DNA from: Pogonophryne albipinna
Taxonomy: Eukaryota; Chordata; Actinopteri; Perciformes; Artedidraconidae
Assembly (NCBI GenBank): GCA_028583405.1
Contig: CM053246.1
Span: 23,594,412 to 23,658,411, forward strand
Direction of reading: 5' to 3'
DNA: 64,000 nucleotides
Part shown: in pieces, positions 48,276 through 64,000 of the stretch
Layout: each line of letters begins with the position of its first letter
How positions within the stretch are numbered: the stretch's first letter is position 1
Position numbers and translations under genes: made by a program
The notes under the pieces: generated by a model
What the model saw: the letters and a program-made list of their open reading frames with translations, nothing else
Databases searched by the model: none
What the model was told of the DNA's origin: nothing

Positions 48276-50695
48276 GATAACGGGTCCCAAGGTGGATAGA
48301 ACGGCATACGCAACGCTCTGGGGGGTCCAACGGCTCTGTGTGTACGTCCTATACGATCATTTTCTGATAATGATGAGGCAATAGCCCCGCCTCTCCCCAC
48401 CTCTGCTGCTCACCCCCGCGTCAAAGTAAACTGCACACTGAATTCAGATTATTTATCTTTCTTATATGGACATAAACGCGAGTGAAGTCTAATCTGACAG
48501 GACGGAGACACCTCTCAAACTACCTAAACTAGTTATAAATATGTTTATTTTTACTGTCGGCCGGGTCACTCATTACTGGATCAGCTGCTGCATGAAACAG
48601 ACACTGAGGCTGTCCGAAGAGAGGGAGGAAAACAGGAATCCAGCACCTCGTCTTTCCTCCCCATTGACTCATAATGTTTGATTTACTCTTCCCACACAGT
48701 CTGCAGCTTTTTATGTTTTTATTTATTCTCCCCCACTCAGCCAACTCCTTGTTCAGTGTCAATAGTAGACTGTTAGCGGTCCTTAGGGATAGTTTCCAGG
48801 GTTCGAGGATGAAAAGCACCTAGGCCTTGTGGTGCCTGGTTGCAGTAGGGTGGATTTCACTGATGCTCTAGAGTTGAATTTCTGAAGTGCAACCCCCATA
48901 GGAGAATTTGACATTTTGTTATCCTGAGTTCCCGTTGAGTGGTTCTTATTAGTGTGTGTCTGCCTCAGTGTGTATTTTCTACATGTTTGTGCATGGGCAC
49001 CATCTGCTGGTCACATTTGGCAGCCCTTCATACGACAGCTGTGTTTTTGTTCGTGAGCTGGTTGCAGTGACCCCTGAAGACCCCTCCTGAATTAAAACCG
49101 TACTTTGGCAGTCGGCCCCTCAGGCTCAAGGGCCCTTATATCTCACTACTTTAATGCTTCATTAGCATGGATGCAGAATGTCAAAGAGACCTAATGACAT
49201 CATGAATTATACATGTTGGACTGCTCTGCTCTTTAGAGACTTCATAGACACGACTAAAAGGCAGTAATTGTAGGTTTTATGCTTTGATCACATTACTCGA
49301 CCCCCCACTGCACATCGCTAATAATAACACTGATTTCACCTATAAGTAGTTAACAAGAGGATTAACACTTGCTGTTTCAAACACTTCTCATGTTGATGTG
49401 ATTGAACAGACACAATGAAAGGGCACTTCCCCCAGAAACCCACACCAATTCATCATGAAACCACAGCATAGAGACATTGTAGCCTCTCTGTTTGACTGAC
49501 AGATTTTATCTGATAATTGCAAGGCAGAATCAGTACAGCAATACAAATCTATAACAAAGACGGCTAAAATGAAAAGTATCTTGTGTGAAGAAGTTTAAAC
49601 TCTTTGAATAATGGCTGAAGCAAATAAATAAATAAAAAATCCAGTGTATTTTCTGTTGTGGGAGTTAAATAAAGTTGATTTAATCAGCTCTGTTCCCAGA
49701 TCATAATTAAAGTCAAACTTCTCCAGAATAAGGCTCATATTTGCTTTTGTCTGCTGCTATTTGAAGCCTCTCAGTGATGAGAATTGGTGCAAATAAACCT
49801 TTCACCCACCTGCCAACTCTGTGATCTCTGAATCCCTGACTTAGTTTTACCCTGTGTTTTTGAGAAATGATAGAGAAAATAAGGGGAATGTATTGAAAGT
49901 GACCTTTTAGGTGGAGTGTAGAGTATCATTGTCCCTATCTGTTATGAGTGTCAGGTAGAAGCAGCTTGTATTTACAGCATAAAGAGAATCGTTTAGGTAC
50001 AAGCAGATTTAAGACTTAAGATTGTGTATTTTGGCTGAATCTACAAGATTTTGTTTTAGGTAAAGGAGGATGGTCACTGGCAGTCTGTGGGTCAAAGATG
50101 AAACTCTGTCTGAGCCCTGTTGGGAACGCAGTATTCAATTATGACATGATTAAAAATGTAAGTGACATGTGTGGGGTTCCTGTTATCTTTTATCTCAAGC
50201 GGGCTCCTATTTTAAACACAGACGTGCCCCCCTGACCAGCATCGTGGCAAACCCCCAGTATTCGGCCTCTCAACGCAGCACAGCTCTGGCATGTGTCCAC
50301 AGGTAATCACTGCCTAATGTTTGCGCACCAATGAGCGGAGGAAGAACATAGATGTACACTGGTGCTGTTGGTGGTTGCCAGTTTACTCCTGCATGAACGG
50401 AGAGCTGGACACAGCTAGTTCTTCCGTGGTACGAGCTAACGGTGCTATAATTCAGGCCTGGCCATATTTAGGCAGGTCTCTGTGCTGTGTAAACAGAGCT
50501 TAGTGCTGAGGGGAGGGCTCACTCCTGCACTCGTGTCCATCGACAGAGCTTGCAAATAGCTCCGTTGAGAAGGGTTATGAAGAATCTTAAGCTGTAAAAG
50601 TAGATCTGGAGAATTTAGAGACACCAACAAGTGTCTCTGAGTATGCAGGGCCTCATTACAAGGCATACTTGAGAGATATTTAATTCCCTTGAAAA

Positions 50696-50765
50696 ATGCT
50701 GCTGCTTTGAGATGGACAAACAACCTGTCAGGACTGCGAGAATAGGAGACCAGTGTTTGTGTTGA
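50696..50765 (+). promoter_or_regulatory. Two short upstream ORFs before the second pde4 start
   Basis: ATG at 50696 opens 4 codons (MLLL, stop 50708-50710). ATG at 50712 opens 17 codons (MDKQPVRTARIGDQCLC, stop 50763-50765), ending 16 bases before the main ATG at 50782. They matter only if the transcript starts upstream of them, which is not shown. Confidence 0.3.
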
Positions 50766-50781
50766 ACTCTTAAACAGCAGC

Positions 50782-51017
50782 ATGAGTGAGACACTCTCAA
50801 AAAGCCCTGGGGAAGCTGGATCCTTTCCTCTCAGCAGCTCTCAGCCCATCAGGCTGAAACCGCAGTCAACGTCCGGATCGCCCTGTGGATCCCCGAGGTT
50901 GTCCCCCTGCAACTCCCCTCGAAACTCCCCCCGGCACTCTCCTCTGCTGTTCAGGAAGCTCCTCATGAACCGCAGCATCACCCTGCAGCGGCGCTTCACC
51001 TTGGCACTCACACCCAG
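50782..51017 (+). CDS. pde4c: pde4 second alternative first exon (PDE4B3/PDE4C type N-terminus)
   Basis: Seventy-eight full codons from ATG (agcATGAG), then donor AG/GTAGTA after 51017 in phase 2. The protein begins MSETLSKSPGEAG, then a Ser-Pro repeat (SGSPCGSPRLSPCNSPRNSP, then RHSP) and the block LFRKLLMNRSITLQRRFTLAL. Human PDE4B3 and one PDE4C isoform share the SPR.SP...FRKLL.N.SI...RRFT pattern, and PDE4D5 has a weaker version. The LQRRF spelling is closest to my recollection of PDE4C. The serine-proline sites could be phosphorylated by proline-directed kinases (inference). It lies 29.6 kb downstream of the super-long exon in the same orientation and phase, as expected for an internal promoter of the same gene. 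Confidence 0.87.
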
Positions 51018-51114
51018 GTAGTATTAATGATGAGAAGCCTTTGGTGTGGATATTACATGATCAGAATGTACTGGGCAGGCCTACAGAAGTTGTAGTACAT
51101 ACTGTAGTGTAGAT

Positions 51115-51829
51115 CAGTGGTTCTCAACTGGTGATTCGCGGCCCAAAAGTGGGTCGCGGACCCGTTTCGAGTGGGTTGCAGATGTGTGAGTGAAGACATT
51201 TTTTTTTTTTTTATAAATAATTCTTTTTTTCTTTTTTCTTTTTAAAGTCAAACTTTTATTTTGAAGGCCCAATTTTCTAACGCTGTGCATGCAGTAGGCG
51301 TTGGACTTGAAGTACCGGAGACCATAAGCGGTTTTGAAAACTTCTGTCACGTAGTGATCATATTCTGGCCAATCAGAATCAAGATTGTTGTCGGAAGTCC
51401 CCACGGAGAATAACTCTGTGGTAGAACTACTCTTTATACATCCATGGGTACAACTTCAGATAAAAATGAACACCTAATGAAATATGACCCCCGGTTTGAT
51501 GATTGACAGGTCACAGAACAATGGGAGCTATACCCTAACCCACAATTTAAAGTAATTCACACAGACTATCTCCTCTTTGCTCTTCTCTCTGTGTGGAGCA
51601 GCAAGTTCAGCTGTCAGAACAAAGTGAAAAACAAACAATGGCATCAAATATTATTAATATGTCGGGTAGTAATAGATGTATTTATTTTCTTCTCAGAGTG
51701 TACCAGAATGCGTAGTATATATGTTAGTATTTCAAAAAATCTCCTGGGGGAGTGGTTCAAAATTTCGGGTCACGATTTATTGACTAAGGAAAAGGTGGGT
51801 CCCGGGGCCTGACCACTTGAGAACCACTG
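51115..51829. mobile_element. hAT non-autonomous element with perfect 8-bp target duplication
   Basis: The ends cagtggttctcaactggtga and gaccacttgagaaccactg are inverted repeats of the widespread CAGTGGTTCTCAA hAT type. gtgtagat flanks it exactly at 51107-51114 and 51830-51837. Length 715 bp, with a 12-base T run near 51201 and no transposase. It lies only about 97 bp after the second pde4 first-exon donor. Confidence 0.95.
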
Positions 51830-51837
51830 GTGTAGAT

Positions 51838-54817
51838 TATATGACTATGAATCAACCGATATAGCTTAAAATAAATCTGGAATTCAGTACACAAGGATGC
51901 TAATTTCAGGATCGATTGCTGTCTGCTGGGCTGTGGTAAATCATGAATTGAAAGCAGAGTTAAGATTTTTAGTTTTTTTTAAGTGAAATCAACTATTTGT
52001 TATGTTTGGATATGTTAAGAATGAAAGATAACATATTTAACCCTATATGACCCTAAGCCTTTTGAAAGTTGCAAAAATAAACAGTGTTTTCTAAAATGTT
52101 TTAAGTATTAGTAAATATCACTGACTCCAAGAATAAGTTCATACAAAAAATAAAAACCTCCTTGTTAGATCAATCAAATGTTTACGCTGTATTTCAATTT
52201 GTTTTAAACTTGCTACATTTAAGAAATACATTCTATACATAATAACACAATAAGGCTTGTTTAGGATTACTGTCCATCAGTTGTGATATTTAAGTTCTTT
52301 ATTGAATTAAAAAAAATATATATATTTTTAAGTGATTTAAAAGTGGATCGATTAAGAATCTTATACATTTTTGCCCCACCATTGATAGATAAGACAAAGT
52401 GATTTTGAAGTTACGATTCAGAGGTTAATTCAGAGTCTGAACTTGAATAAACTCAAATAAATTTAGGGAGTGAAAGGTAAAGGGCATGTTTCAGTAGTGA
52501 AGCTGCTTTTTCACGTCATCAAATGTTTGTCATGGGTTTGCTGGGGAGAAAAAAAAGGCCCATTGTCTGATGAGAAGGTAACTGTGGGAAATCATGATTT
52601 TGTTGACGTCGGGAACTGTGTTGTCTCAAAGGCCCTCGTTGTTCTCGAAATGAAAGAGCAGCTGTTGTTCCTGCCTCAGGTGTTCAGCACTGCGTTCAGC
52701 AGGCCTGGCATCAGCGGGGAGAAAAGATCCTATAGCCGGTCTGCTTGGCTCTGACCTGAGGTTTTGGCCGAGACACACAGCAGCATGTGTCTCTTTTACG
52801 TCAGAACAGACCTAGCAAAATCAATTTAGTAACAACAATGCTTGGATTTGTAATTCATTTCTTAAATGTTTACATGTTTTCTCTAGAACTGTATCGTGAG
52901 AGATTAAAGTAATTTCTGAACAAAACAGAACCTAAAGTTTAGATGTCAACATGTCATTTTCAGATTTTTTAAATAGCAATGACTGTGCGAGAAGAGCTGT
53001 GTTGGCGGGTAGTGACGTATGAAATAGATTTTCCATGAACACAACCATGACCCATAGGTCAGTTAAAAAAAATGTGATAAAGCTGCATGGAAGGAAATCC
53101 CCCTGCTGCCTAAAGCCCTCCGTTTTCAGTCTTGCCCGAAGCACATTGTAAAAATAATGTTAGGGTGAGGAAAATACAAGTCACAAGTGTAAAGTGTTGT
53201 TTGTCAGCAACTGTTTGATTGAGATAATGTAGAAAATGATTTATTCAGCTTAACAGCGCTTCCTTTTTGTAAAACCACAATGATCTGAGTAATCTGCATG
53301 TAATTGTTGCACTTACAGGCAACTGTTTCATCTGAAGATGTCCTTAATACTGATAAATAACATTATTTCCCACAGCTATGTCAAAAATGCTTTCTCCATG
53401 AGGCTGAGGAGATCCTTTTAATGTGGCTGCAAGCTTTGTGCAACACTACTTTGTTTATTTTACCGTGGTTTTTAAGGATAAATCTTCTCATTGTAAGTTT
53501 GATATACATAATTCTTAGTAAACCTTTGAAAACCCAGAGGTATATTGTTATAAAAATATGATGTAGTACTGGTTAAGTACATACAGCGTACCTCAGACAT
53601 ACACACCTTTGCTTCCGCTCATTATTCCTCATTCATCCAGTTATTGCTCGAGCACGCTCAACCAACACATTTCTTATTAAACTCTGATGAGAAAAGTTCC
53701 CCTGCTAATAAAACTCACTGCCAGTTTCTAGAGTAAAGCAATTAAAGTTGAGCCAAACCAAATTTCACCAGGTGTGTCAAAGATTAAAATCAACTCATTA
53801 TTTTATGACTGGCAATCTCCCTGTCAAGTAAAGAGCAATATATGAGACTGGCTCACCGAGGAAAGGCTTCTAACATTCACATCAGCATTCAGGCGGTAAC
53901 CTGTAGTACCAACACACATCTTTATGCCGTCTTAAATATTTATGTTTGCATATTTATCAGATTATATAATTATCAATTCATTATTGTCATTTTCTAAAAG
54001 TAATTTAGGATGAAACTGAATGCTGCGTAACTTGTATTGTAGAGCAAAATCTTAACATTTTCGTTAAGGTTGTATTATTTTTTGGGCATTTTTGCTTTTA
54101 TTAGACCGAGGACAGGAGGGATGTTACTGGAAGGTAGAAGGACCAGATCGAGGTCAAGGATGTCATGGTATACAGTATGGTCAGTCAGTGTACAAGAAAT
54201 AGGGCAAACTTAATTATGGTGCACTTTTACTGCCCTTAAGTGCTGCAAAATATCTTTATAAACACAACGTATGTATTAGATATAAGAACAAAACTGCAAT
54301 TTTCAAATTCTGAAATGACCACTCCCTAATCAGATTTAGTGCTGTTCGATTTTCTTCTGCTTTCGCATTTTTTTTACATTGTAATTGTTTATCACAACGA
54401 TTGGTTGATAAATTATTTCATCGTGATATTATCCCATATAAATCCATATTTAATTATTGCCCTGCCGTAATGTTAGGCTGTTATATTCCACTCATAGTTT
54501 GTCTGTTCATCCTAGTGTTACCCTCAGTCTGTTGTTATTAGTATGAGGTACTTCACATTAATGCACCGACCACATGACAAACAAGTTATACCACATTTAG
54601 AATATAATCACGTATTTCTATAAAGCATCCTCTTTTTAGTTTGCAGTTTCACATAATGCTCAGGGAAGTGGTTGTGGCTGCTTTGACTGTCGCCTCATAA
54701 CAAGTGTCCCTCTAAAACTGAACATTTGTAATTCTTGTTGTTAGCCCACTTTAGTATTGTGATATAAAATATGATGATACTTTATCGATTTAAAAACGCA
54801 AAGATTTTACACACACT
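51838..54817. other. pde4 intron stretch without recognised feature
   Basis: AT-rich, no supported exon, RNA gene or repeat family. Open frames here are short and unremarkable. Confidence 0.5.
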
Positions 54818-55014
54818 CTTCAACTTCAAGGCTTTATTGTCATTTGCACATTAGCTACAGGGTAGATATTATGGCAATGAAAAACTTAGATCATAGGCTC
54901 CTCCAACATTGCAACATATATATAGGACAGATAAAATATTGCAAGTAAATACAAATACAATAGAAATAGTGCAAGAAGAGTCTATATACAAGTACATTGA
55001 ATATGATATATTAG

Positions 55015-55015
<1 letters not shown>
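54818..55015 (-). mobile_element. LINE 3' tail fragment, minus strand
   Basis: The plus strand opens cttcaaggctttattgtcat, the complement of the atgacaataaagcc tail of CR1/L2-group LINEs, followed by about 150 bp of AT-rich 3' UTR running into a CA array. Confidence 0.6.

Positions 55016-58517
<3,502 letters not shown>

Positions 58518-58562
<45 letters not shown>
58518..58562. repeat. GT microsatellite
   Basis: Uninterrupted (GT)n of 45 bp followed by a G-rich edge. Confidence 0.97.
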
Positions 58563-58564
<2 letters not shown>

Positions 58565-61500
58565 GGTGGTGGGGAACAATAACACAACAGACCCCCAAAA
58601 TAGGACCCCGAGCTTGGAATAGTTCCCCAGCCCCGCCAGCCTGGCTGCCCATAACACGTGATTATGACATGTGTTTCTCGTTTGTTGTATACACACACAA
58701 AGACACACACACCCTGCAACAGTCACTCGTCCCAAAATCCATATTGATTGCTCCACCAGAGAATCGACTTTGAGGTCGTGTTTCCAAATGAATGTAGGTG
58801 TTTTACTAGCAGTGGAAATATGAAGAAGTTGAGAGTTTTTTTTGCCAGTTTTGCCTTGTGAGCAGAGTGTTTCTGTAAAGGCCAGTGTGTCTTTGTTTTA
58901 CTCCTGTGTGTGGATTTAATGTAGTTTCCTGGCACAGACTGACCTCTGCTGGATAGTCAGTCCATCTTCAGGAGACTGAATCAGCAGCACTCTGACTTTT
59001 TATATTGACTCAACATTATCTGATGTTTGAGATAAAGCAGTTTACATAGGTGTGAACTCAGTGTGTGGGTGCTTGGTTAACGCTATCTAAACAAATAAAG
59101 ATTGGCGTCAAAAAACAACCAAATGATGAGACACACCCCTCTGAAGTGACATGGCCTGTTCTACTGCAGGTTGTGTGTTTTGTGGGAGGCGCAGGAGAAG
59201 CAGCATGACTTGAACCCTGCAGCAAGATATAAATATTATTAACAACTAAGAAACAACCACAAGTCACATTGCCATAAATCAGACAGCATTAGACCAGTGC
59301 ACGAAGAATCAGCACAAACCATAGAATAGCCAGATTCAGTTTGATCATTTCTGTTAACACTCTATTATTAATGTGACTCTGATAATCTCCTCCTGTAACA
59401 ATCAGCTGAAACATTAACTATAGACTGCATGGTTGGAAGTCACTGGCACAATCCCAATGTCCACACTCAAAGACTTACAAGTTCGGGACGCTTTATGGTT
59501 ACCACCCTTTAAAATTGTCAAGTGCATGAGGGCATTTTAAACCCTTTATGCACACTTTCCACAAATTCACATTTCTCCAGATTTTGCCCAAGAGAATTGG
59601 CCACAATTCAAAGCTTGAGGAGTTTATAACAAGCACATGGAATTGTGAATGCAAGGATAGCTGTGTTACATTCACAGCTAGTTAATTCAACAATCATTTC
59701 TGTTTGCTTTATGATGCTGTTTTGAGCAAGCAATTTGATTATTTACCAATTACCATCTTACGTTAAATCCTCAGGGTTCAGGGCTTAAGGCCTTAGGGGA
59801 GACTTTGACATTAAGCCCCTACACATATCAATGTGTTATCTTCAATATGTCTCCACTAGATGGTGCACGTCTTTCTCTTCTTGGATTTTACACATTCACT
59901 GAAATACAATTAAACTACTGAACCTGTGAAGTGAGTTTTGCCAGGTCTTAAAGACAGCCATCATCTGTCCAGTGTCTTCCAGGATACATTATCGTCTTTA
60001 AATGTATAATTAAATAGCTTTGAAACGTGTATAGATTCACTGTAATCAAGAAAGACTGTAGTCTTAGGATACATCACATTTTCACTTACAAGAAACTCTG
60101 AGTGTTATTAAACACTTCTCCATTGTCCTGAAAAAGGGTCAAAGGCAGTGCTATCTGTCAAGTTTTATTGGTGATACAGTATTTTCCAGATAAGCGAGGT
60201 TATAATGTGAATATGTTGTTAATTAGTCAGGGGAAACAAATAAAAAGTCTGACAGAGGGCATAGTCAGTCTTTCAGAAGGATGTGTGAACTTATCTGCCT
60301 ACACTCAGAGCTTCCTGTTTTCAAAAAGAAGGTCTGTTATGCCTTTATGCCTGAAGTTTTTTGCCTCACTGCATTGTTTATGCTCACTGAAAAGCTGCGA
60401 CAGAATGCTTACTTTATCAGCACTGAATCTGCCTGTAAAGTTGTGCAATGTCGTATCTAAAGCATACAAACACTTATGCTAACCAGCCCTGGGCTGTCAA
60501 ATAGTGAGCATCTCTTTTAAAGTGAATTAATGAAAAACAAAATGTTCCTGTCAGTGTCTCTGCAGCTGTGAACTTTCATTAATCATAAGAAGACTGAGAT
60601 TTAAATAAAAGGTTTATATCACGTTGGTACTGTTTGCCTAGTACATACTCACAAACATCACCGTGAACGCACATGGAAGACACTCCCCCCTGGCGGCTTA
60701 TTCTCATTACAGACGTTATGTTGTCATAGGAGCCAGCAGCCAGCTGGACTGCAGAAGTCATTTGGCTGGTGGATTTGGTTACACAGCGGCCTCACAAACA
60801 CCTCATTCTCAGCAAACCTCCACCCCGGCATCTGTTTTCAGCTCCAACATGTTCCTCCAGCACATTGCATAAGGAGGGAGGAGAGCACTTGTGGGAGGGG
60901 TGCAAACATGGTAAATCCCTAAATGTCATATTGGAACTTACTGGATGAAATACATAATAGTGAAAGAAAACGTTTTTCAAGAGATTATTGTCAGTCCGTG
61001 CCTTTTCTGTCTGTCTGTGTTCAGTCCTCTGAATAATGTAGCCATTATTCCATTGCGTGATTTTAAACTCAAGTCAGCACTTGATCCAGGAAAGTTTACA
61101 AGAAGCAATTCTGAAAGTGAGACTTGCATAAATCACATTTACATAGTGGACGTGTTTGAGAAGGCATTTACTTCTGTAAGGATCTCCCAAAGTCAAAGTG
61201 TATTAGTATCAACTCTGAAAAACAGTACCTTTGAGTAACAATTTAGTTAGTAAAAAGTCACTTCATGTGATATTGTAGGGGCCCTGCTGATTCTGTCCTG
61301 GTTGTAGAAGAAGGACCGCTCTTTATTCCTGCAATATGCTTGGACAGAATAGAAGCCTAAATCTGTTTTGTGGATTTCTGGAGAAGCTTGTTATTGTGTC
61401 CTCAGTGTGTGTTGTTTGGGCTGCTGCAGGATTATTTCTAGTTCTGGTCACTTCATTCAATTGTGACTGACAGCATGTTAAATGTGAGGTAGTTTAGGTG

Positions 61501-62235
61501 AGGGTTCAGCATCTTTGAGGCCAACAAATTGTGGATTTCCCCTCTTTATGTTAAGAGAAACTGGCTTCCCATTAAGTGAGTATGTTCAAGTGACTCAGGA
61601 TTTTGTTCATGAGAGAGGTTAATGCATCGCGTTGATGCAGCATTGACTGTCTGAGCTAACTCGCAAAATGTGATTTGAGTCAGACGGACCTGTTCCAGAG
61701 AAAGTGAGTTATGGGTCAGTGTGAATGAGGACAGTCACACAAAACATAGCTCAGGATGAAAGTTTATTAAACGGACAAGTATGGAAAGCCAATGAGCCCC
61801 TCCCATTAGATATTTCTATATAGCTTTACTAGCCAGCTGGTGTTTGTAAACTCCTTTTCAAACAGCAGTCTGTGTTTATGGATATCACTCCATTCATAAC
61901 TTTGAATGCAGACATTTAAACAGATCTGTATAAAAAGAAAATGTTAATTTGTTATTTACAATACACCTTGTAACTTTACTGTACAGATTAAAGGTAATTG
62001 TTTTATGTGTTGTGAAGTAATCAACATTATTTATATAGGTTCATATTTGTTTACCATCTGTCTGAAACAAGAGCCCTGATATAGCTCTGCTCTGATTGGT
62101 TAGCAGGCCGATTAGTCAACTTCTTAGAGATGTCACGTACAGTGTGTTTGAGCGCTAGCCAATAGAAGCGTGAGTGTTAAGTTGGGTTGTCACTATGTTA
62201 CAGAAGTAAACAAAGGATTCAAAATGAGGCAAGGG
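58563..62235. other. pde4 intron stretch without recognised feature
   Basis: No supported exon, RNA gene or interspersed repeat. The longest open frame (60168-60482) has no recognisable domain. Confidence 0.5.
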
Positions 62236-62427
62236 AGGCTGTGGCTCAGTGGGATGGTGCGCTGATCTTCGGATCCGTGAGCAAGTTCGAGTCCCACTGC
62301 AGTCAGCATCACGTTGTGTCCCTGGGCAACACACTTGCCCCAAATTGCTCCTGTGGGGATTGCCCACAGTAATGAATGTAAGTAAGTCGCTTTGGGTAAA
62401 AGAGTGACATGTAACGTAATGTAATGA
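62236..62427 (+). mobile_element. tRNA-derived SINE, copy 2
   Basis: A box TGGCTCAGTGG (62242-62252) and B box AGTTCGAGTCC (62284-62294). The body and tail match the SINE at 18.6 kb (ccactgcagtcagcat, ttgtgtccctgggcaa, caaattgctcctgt), with a shorter tail ending in a gtaatgtaatg repeat. Same orientation as copy 1. Confidence 0.9.
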
Positions 62428-63724
<1,297 letters not shown>

Positions 63725-63920
63725 TAAAACATGCACACTGCAAAAACTCCTTTTACACGCTTTCATACATCTGATGCAATTACTACAACCCCACCCCCCT
63801 GCTTCTCTCACACTCACACACACATACTGCACATTCACTCACACACAGGTCATGTCTTTTTTTAAAGCTTCGAAGTCCATGTGCTTCAGCAGACACACAG
63901 AGAGAGCCATAGAGAAACAG

Positions 63921-63971
63921 AGGGAGAGAGAGAGAGAGAGAGAGAGGGAGGGAGGGAGGGAGGGAGGGAGG
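63921..63971. repeat. GA then GGGA purine tract
   Basis: (GA)n to about 63946 followed by six or seven GGGA units. The strand is all purine over about 50 bases. Confidence 0.95.
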
Positions 63972-64000
63972 AGTATATCTCCTAAGAAGAGAGAGAGTTC

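Larger units (their letters stand above)
46939..48830. mobile_element. GC-rich interspersed repeat split by a LINE insertion
   Basis: Left part 46939-47033 begins ggccccggccacacgaggac, and cggccacacgaggacga recurs at 47003-47019 as a subterminal repeat. The right part resumes at about 48275 with aaacgataacgggtcccaag. A fish repeat of this type has these parts adjacent (recalled). The right terminus was not found, so the end near 48830 is approximate. Confidence 0.55.

Overview
The window is vertebrate nuclear DNA, most likely from a percomorph-type teleost fish. Evidence: a near full-length Rex3 (RTE-clade) retrotransposon, L2/CR1/Rex1-group LINE pieces, tRNA-derived SINEs, many hAT and TTAA-type non-autonomous DNA elements, a Tc1-like transposon with an intact transposase, and very long CA/GT microsatellites. 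Host coding sequence is sparse and split into short exons.

The recognisable host gene is a cAMP-specific phosphodiesterase-4 gene on the + strand, most consistent with pde4c. The window carries its 5' part only: an exon for the super-long N-terminus (about 20.97-21.18 kb, PKHLWRQPR...RPGLKKPRMSWP) behind a TATA-like box and a 9-codon upstream ORF; a second alternative first exon (50.78-51.02 kb, SPRNSPRHSP...FRKLLMNRSI) of the PDE4B3/PDE4C type; and a candidate third one (56.21-56.28 kb) ending in an RRHS motif like the PDE4D3 N-terminus. All three end in a GT donor in phase 2, as expected if each is spliced to the same shared UCR1-side exon, which lies beyond the window. UCR1, UCR2 and catalytic exons were not seen.

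Layout: 1-1.13 kb, no feature; 1.13-4.52 kb, Rex3 on the - strand with 10-bp target duplications; 4.5-9.2 kb, no gene; 9.2-10.4 kb, a SINE, a 22-bp minisatellite and a LINE fragment; 11.0-12.0 kb, two candidate exons of an unidentified - strand gene; 13.66-15.81 kb, three DNA elements nested in one another with a LINE fragment in the innermost; 17.8-19.4 kb, inverted GT and CA arrays around a GC-rich island, a SINE and another GT array; 19.7-20.4 kb, a TTAA-flanked element; 21-50.8 kb, pde4 intron with hAT, L2-type LINE, Tc1, TTAA and TA-flanked elements and a LINE inside another repeat; 50.8-64 kb, further pde4 first exons, a hAT element and long CA arrays.

I found no bacterial-type system, CRISPR array, viral gene or toxin gene. 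The most interesting points are the alternative first-exon series of pde4, the uninterrupted Tc1 transposase with about 257-bp inverted repeats, the lightly damaged Rex3 copy, and the nested transposons. All paralog and family names rest on remembered motifs and were not checked by database search.
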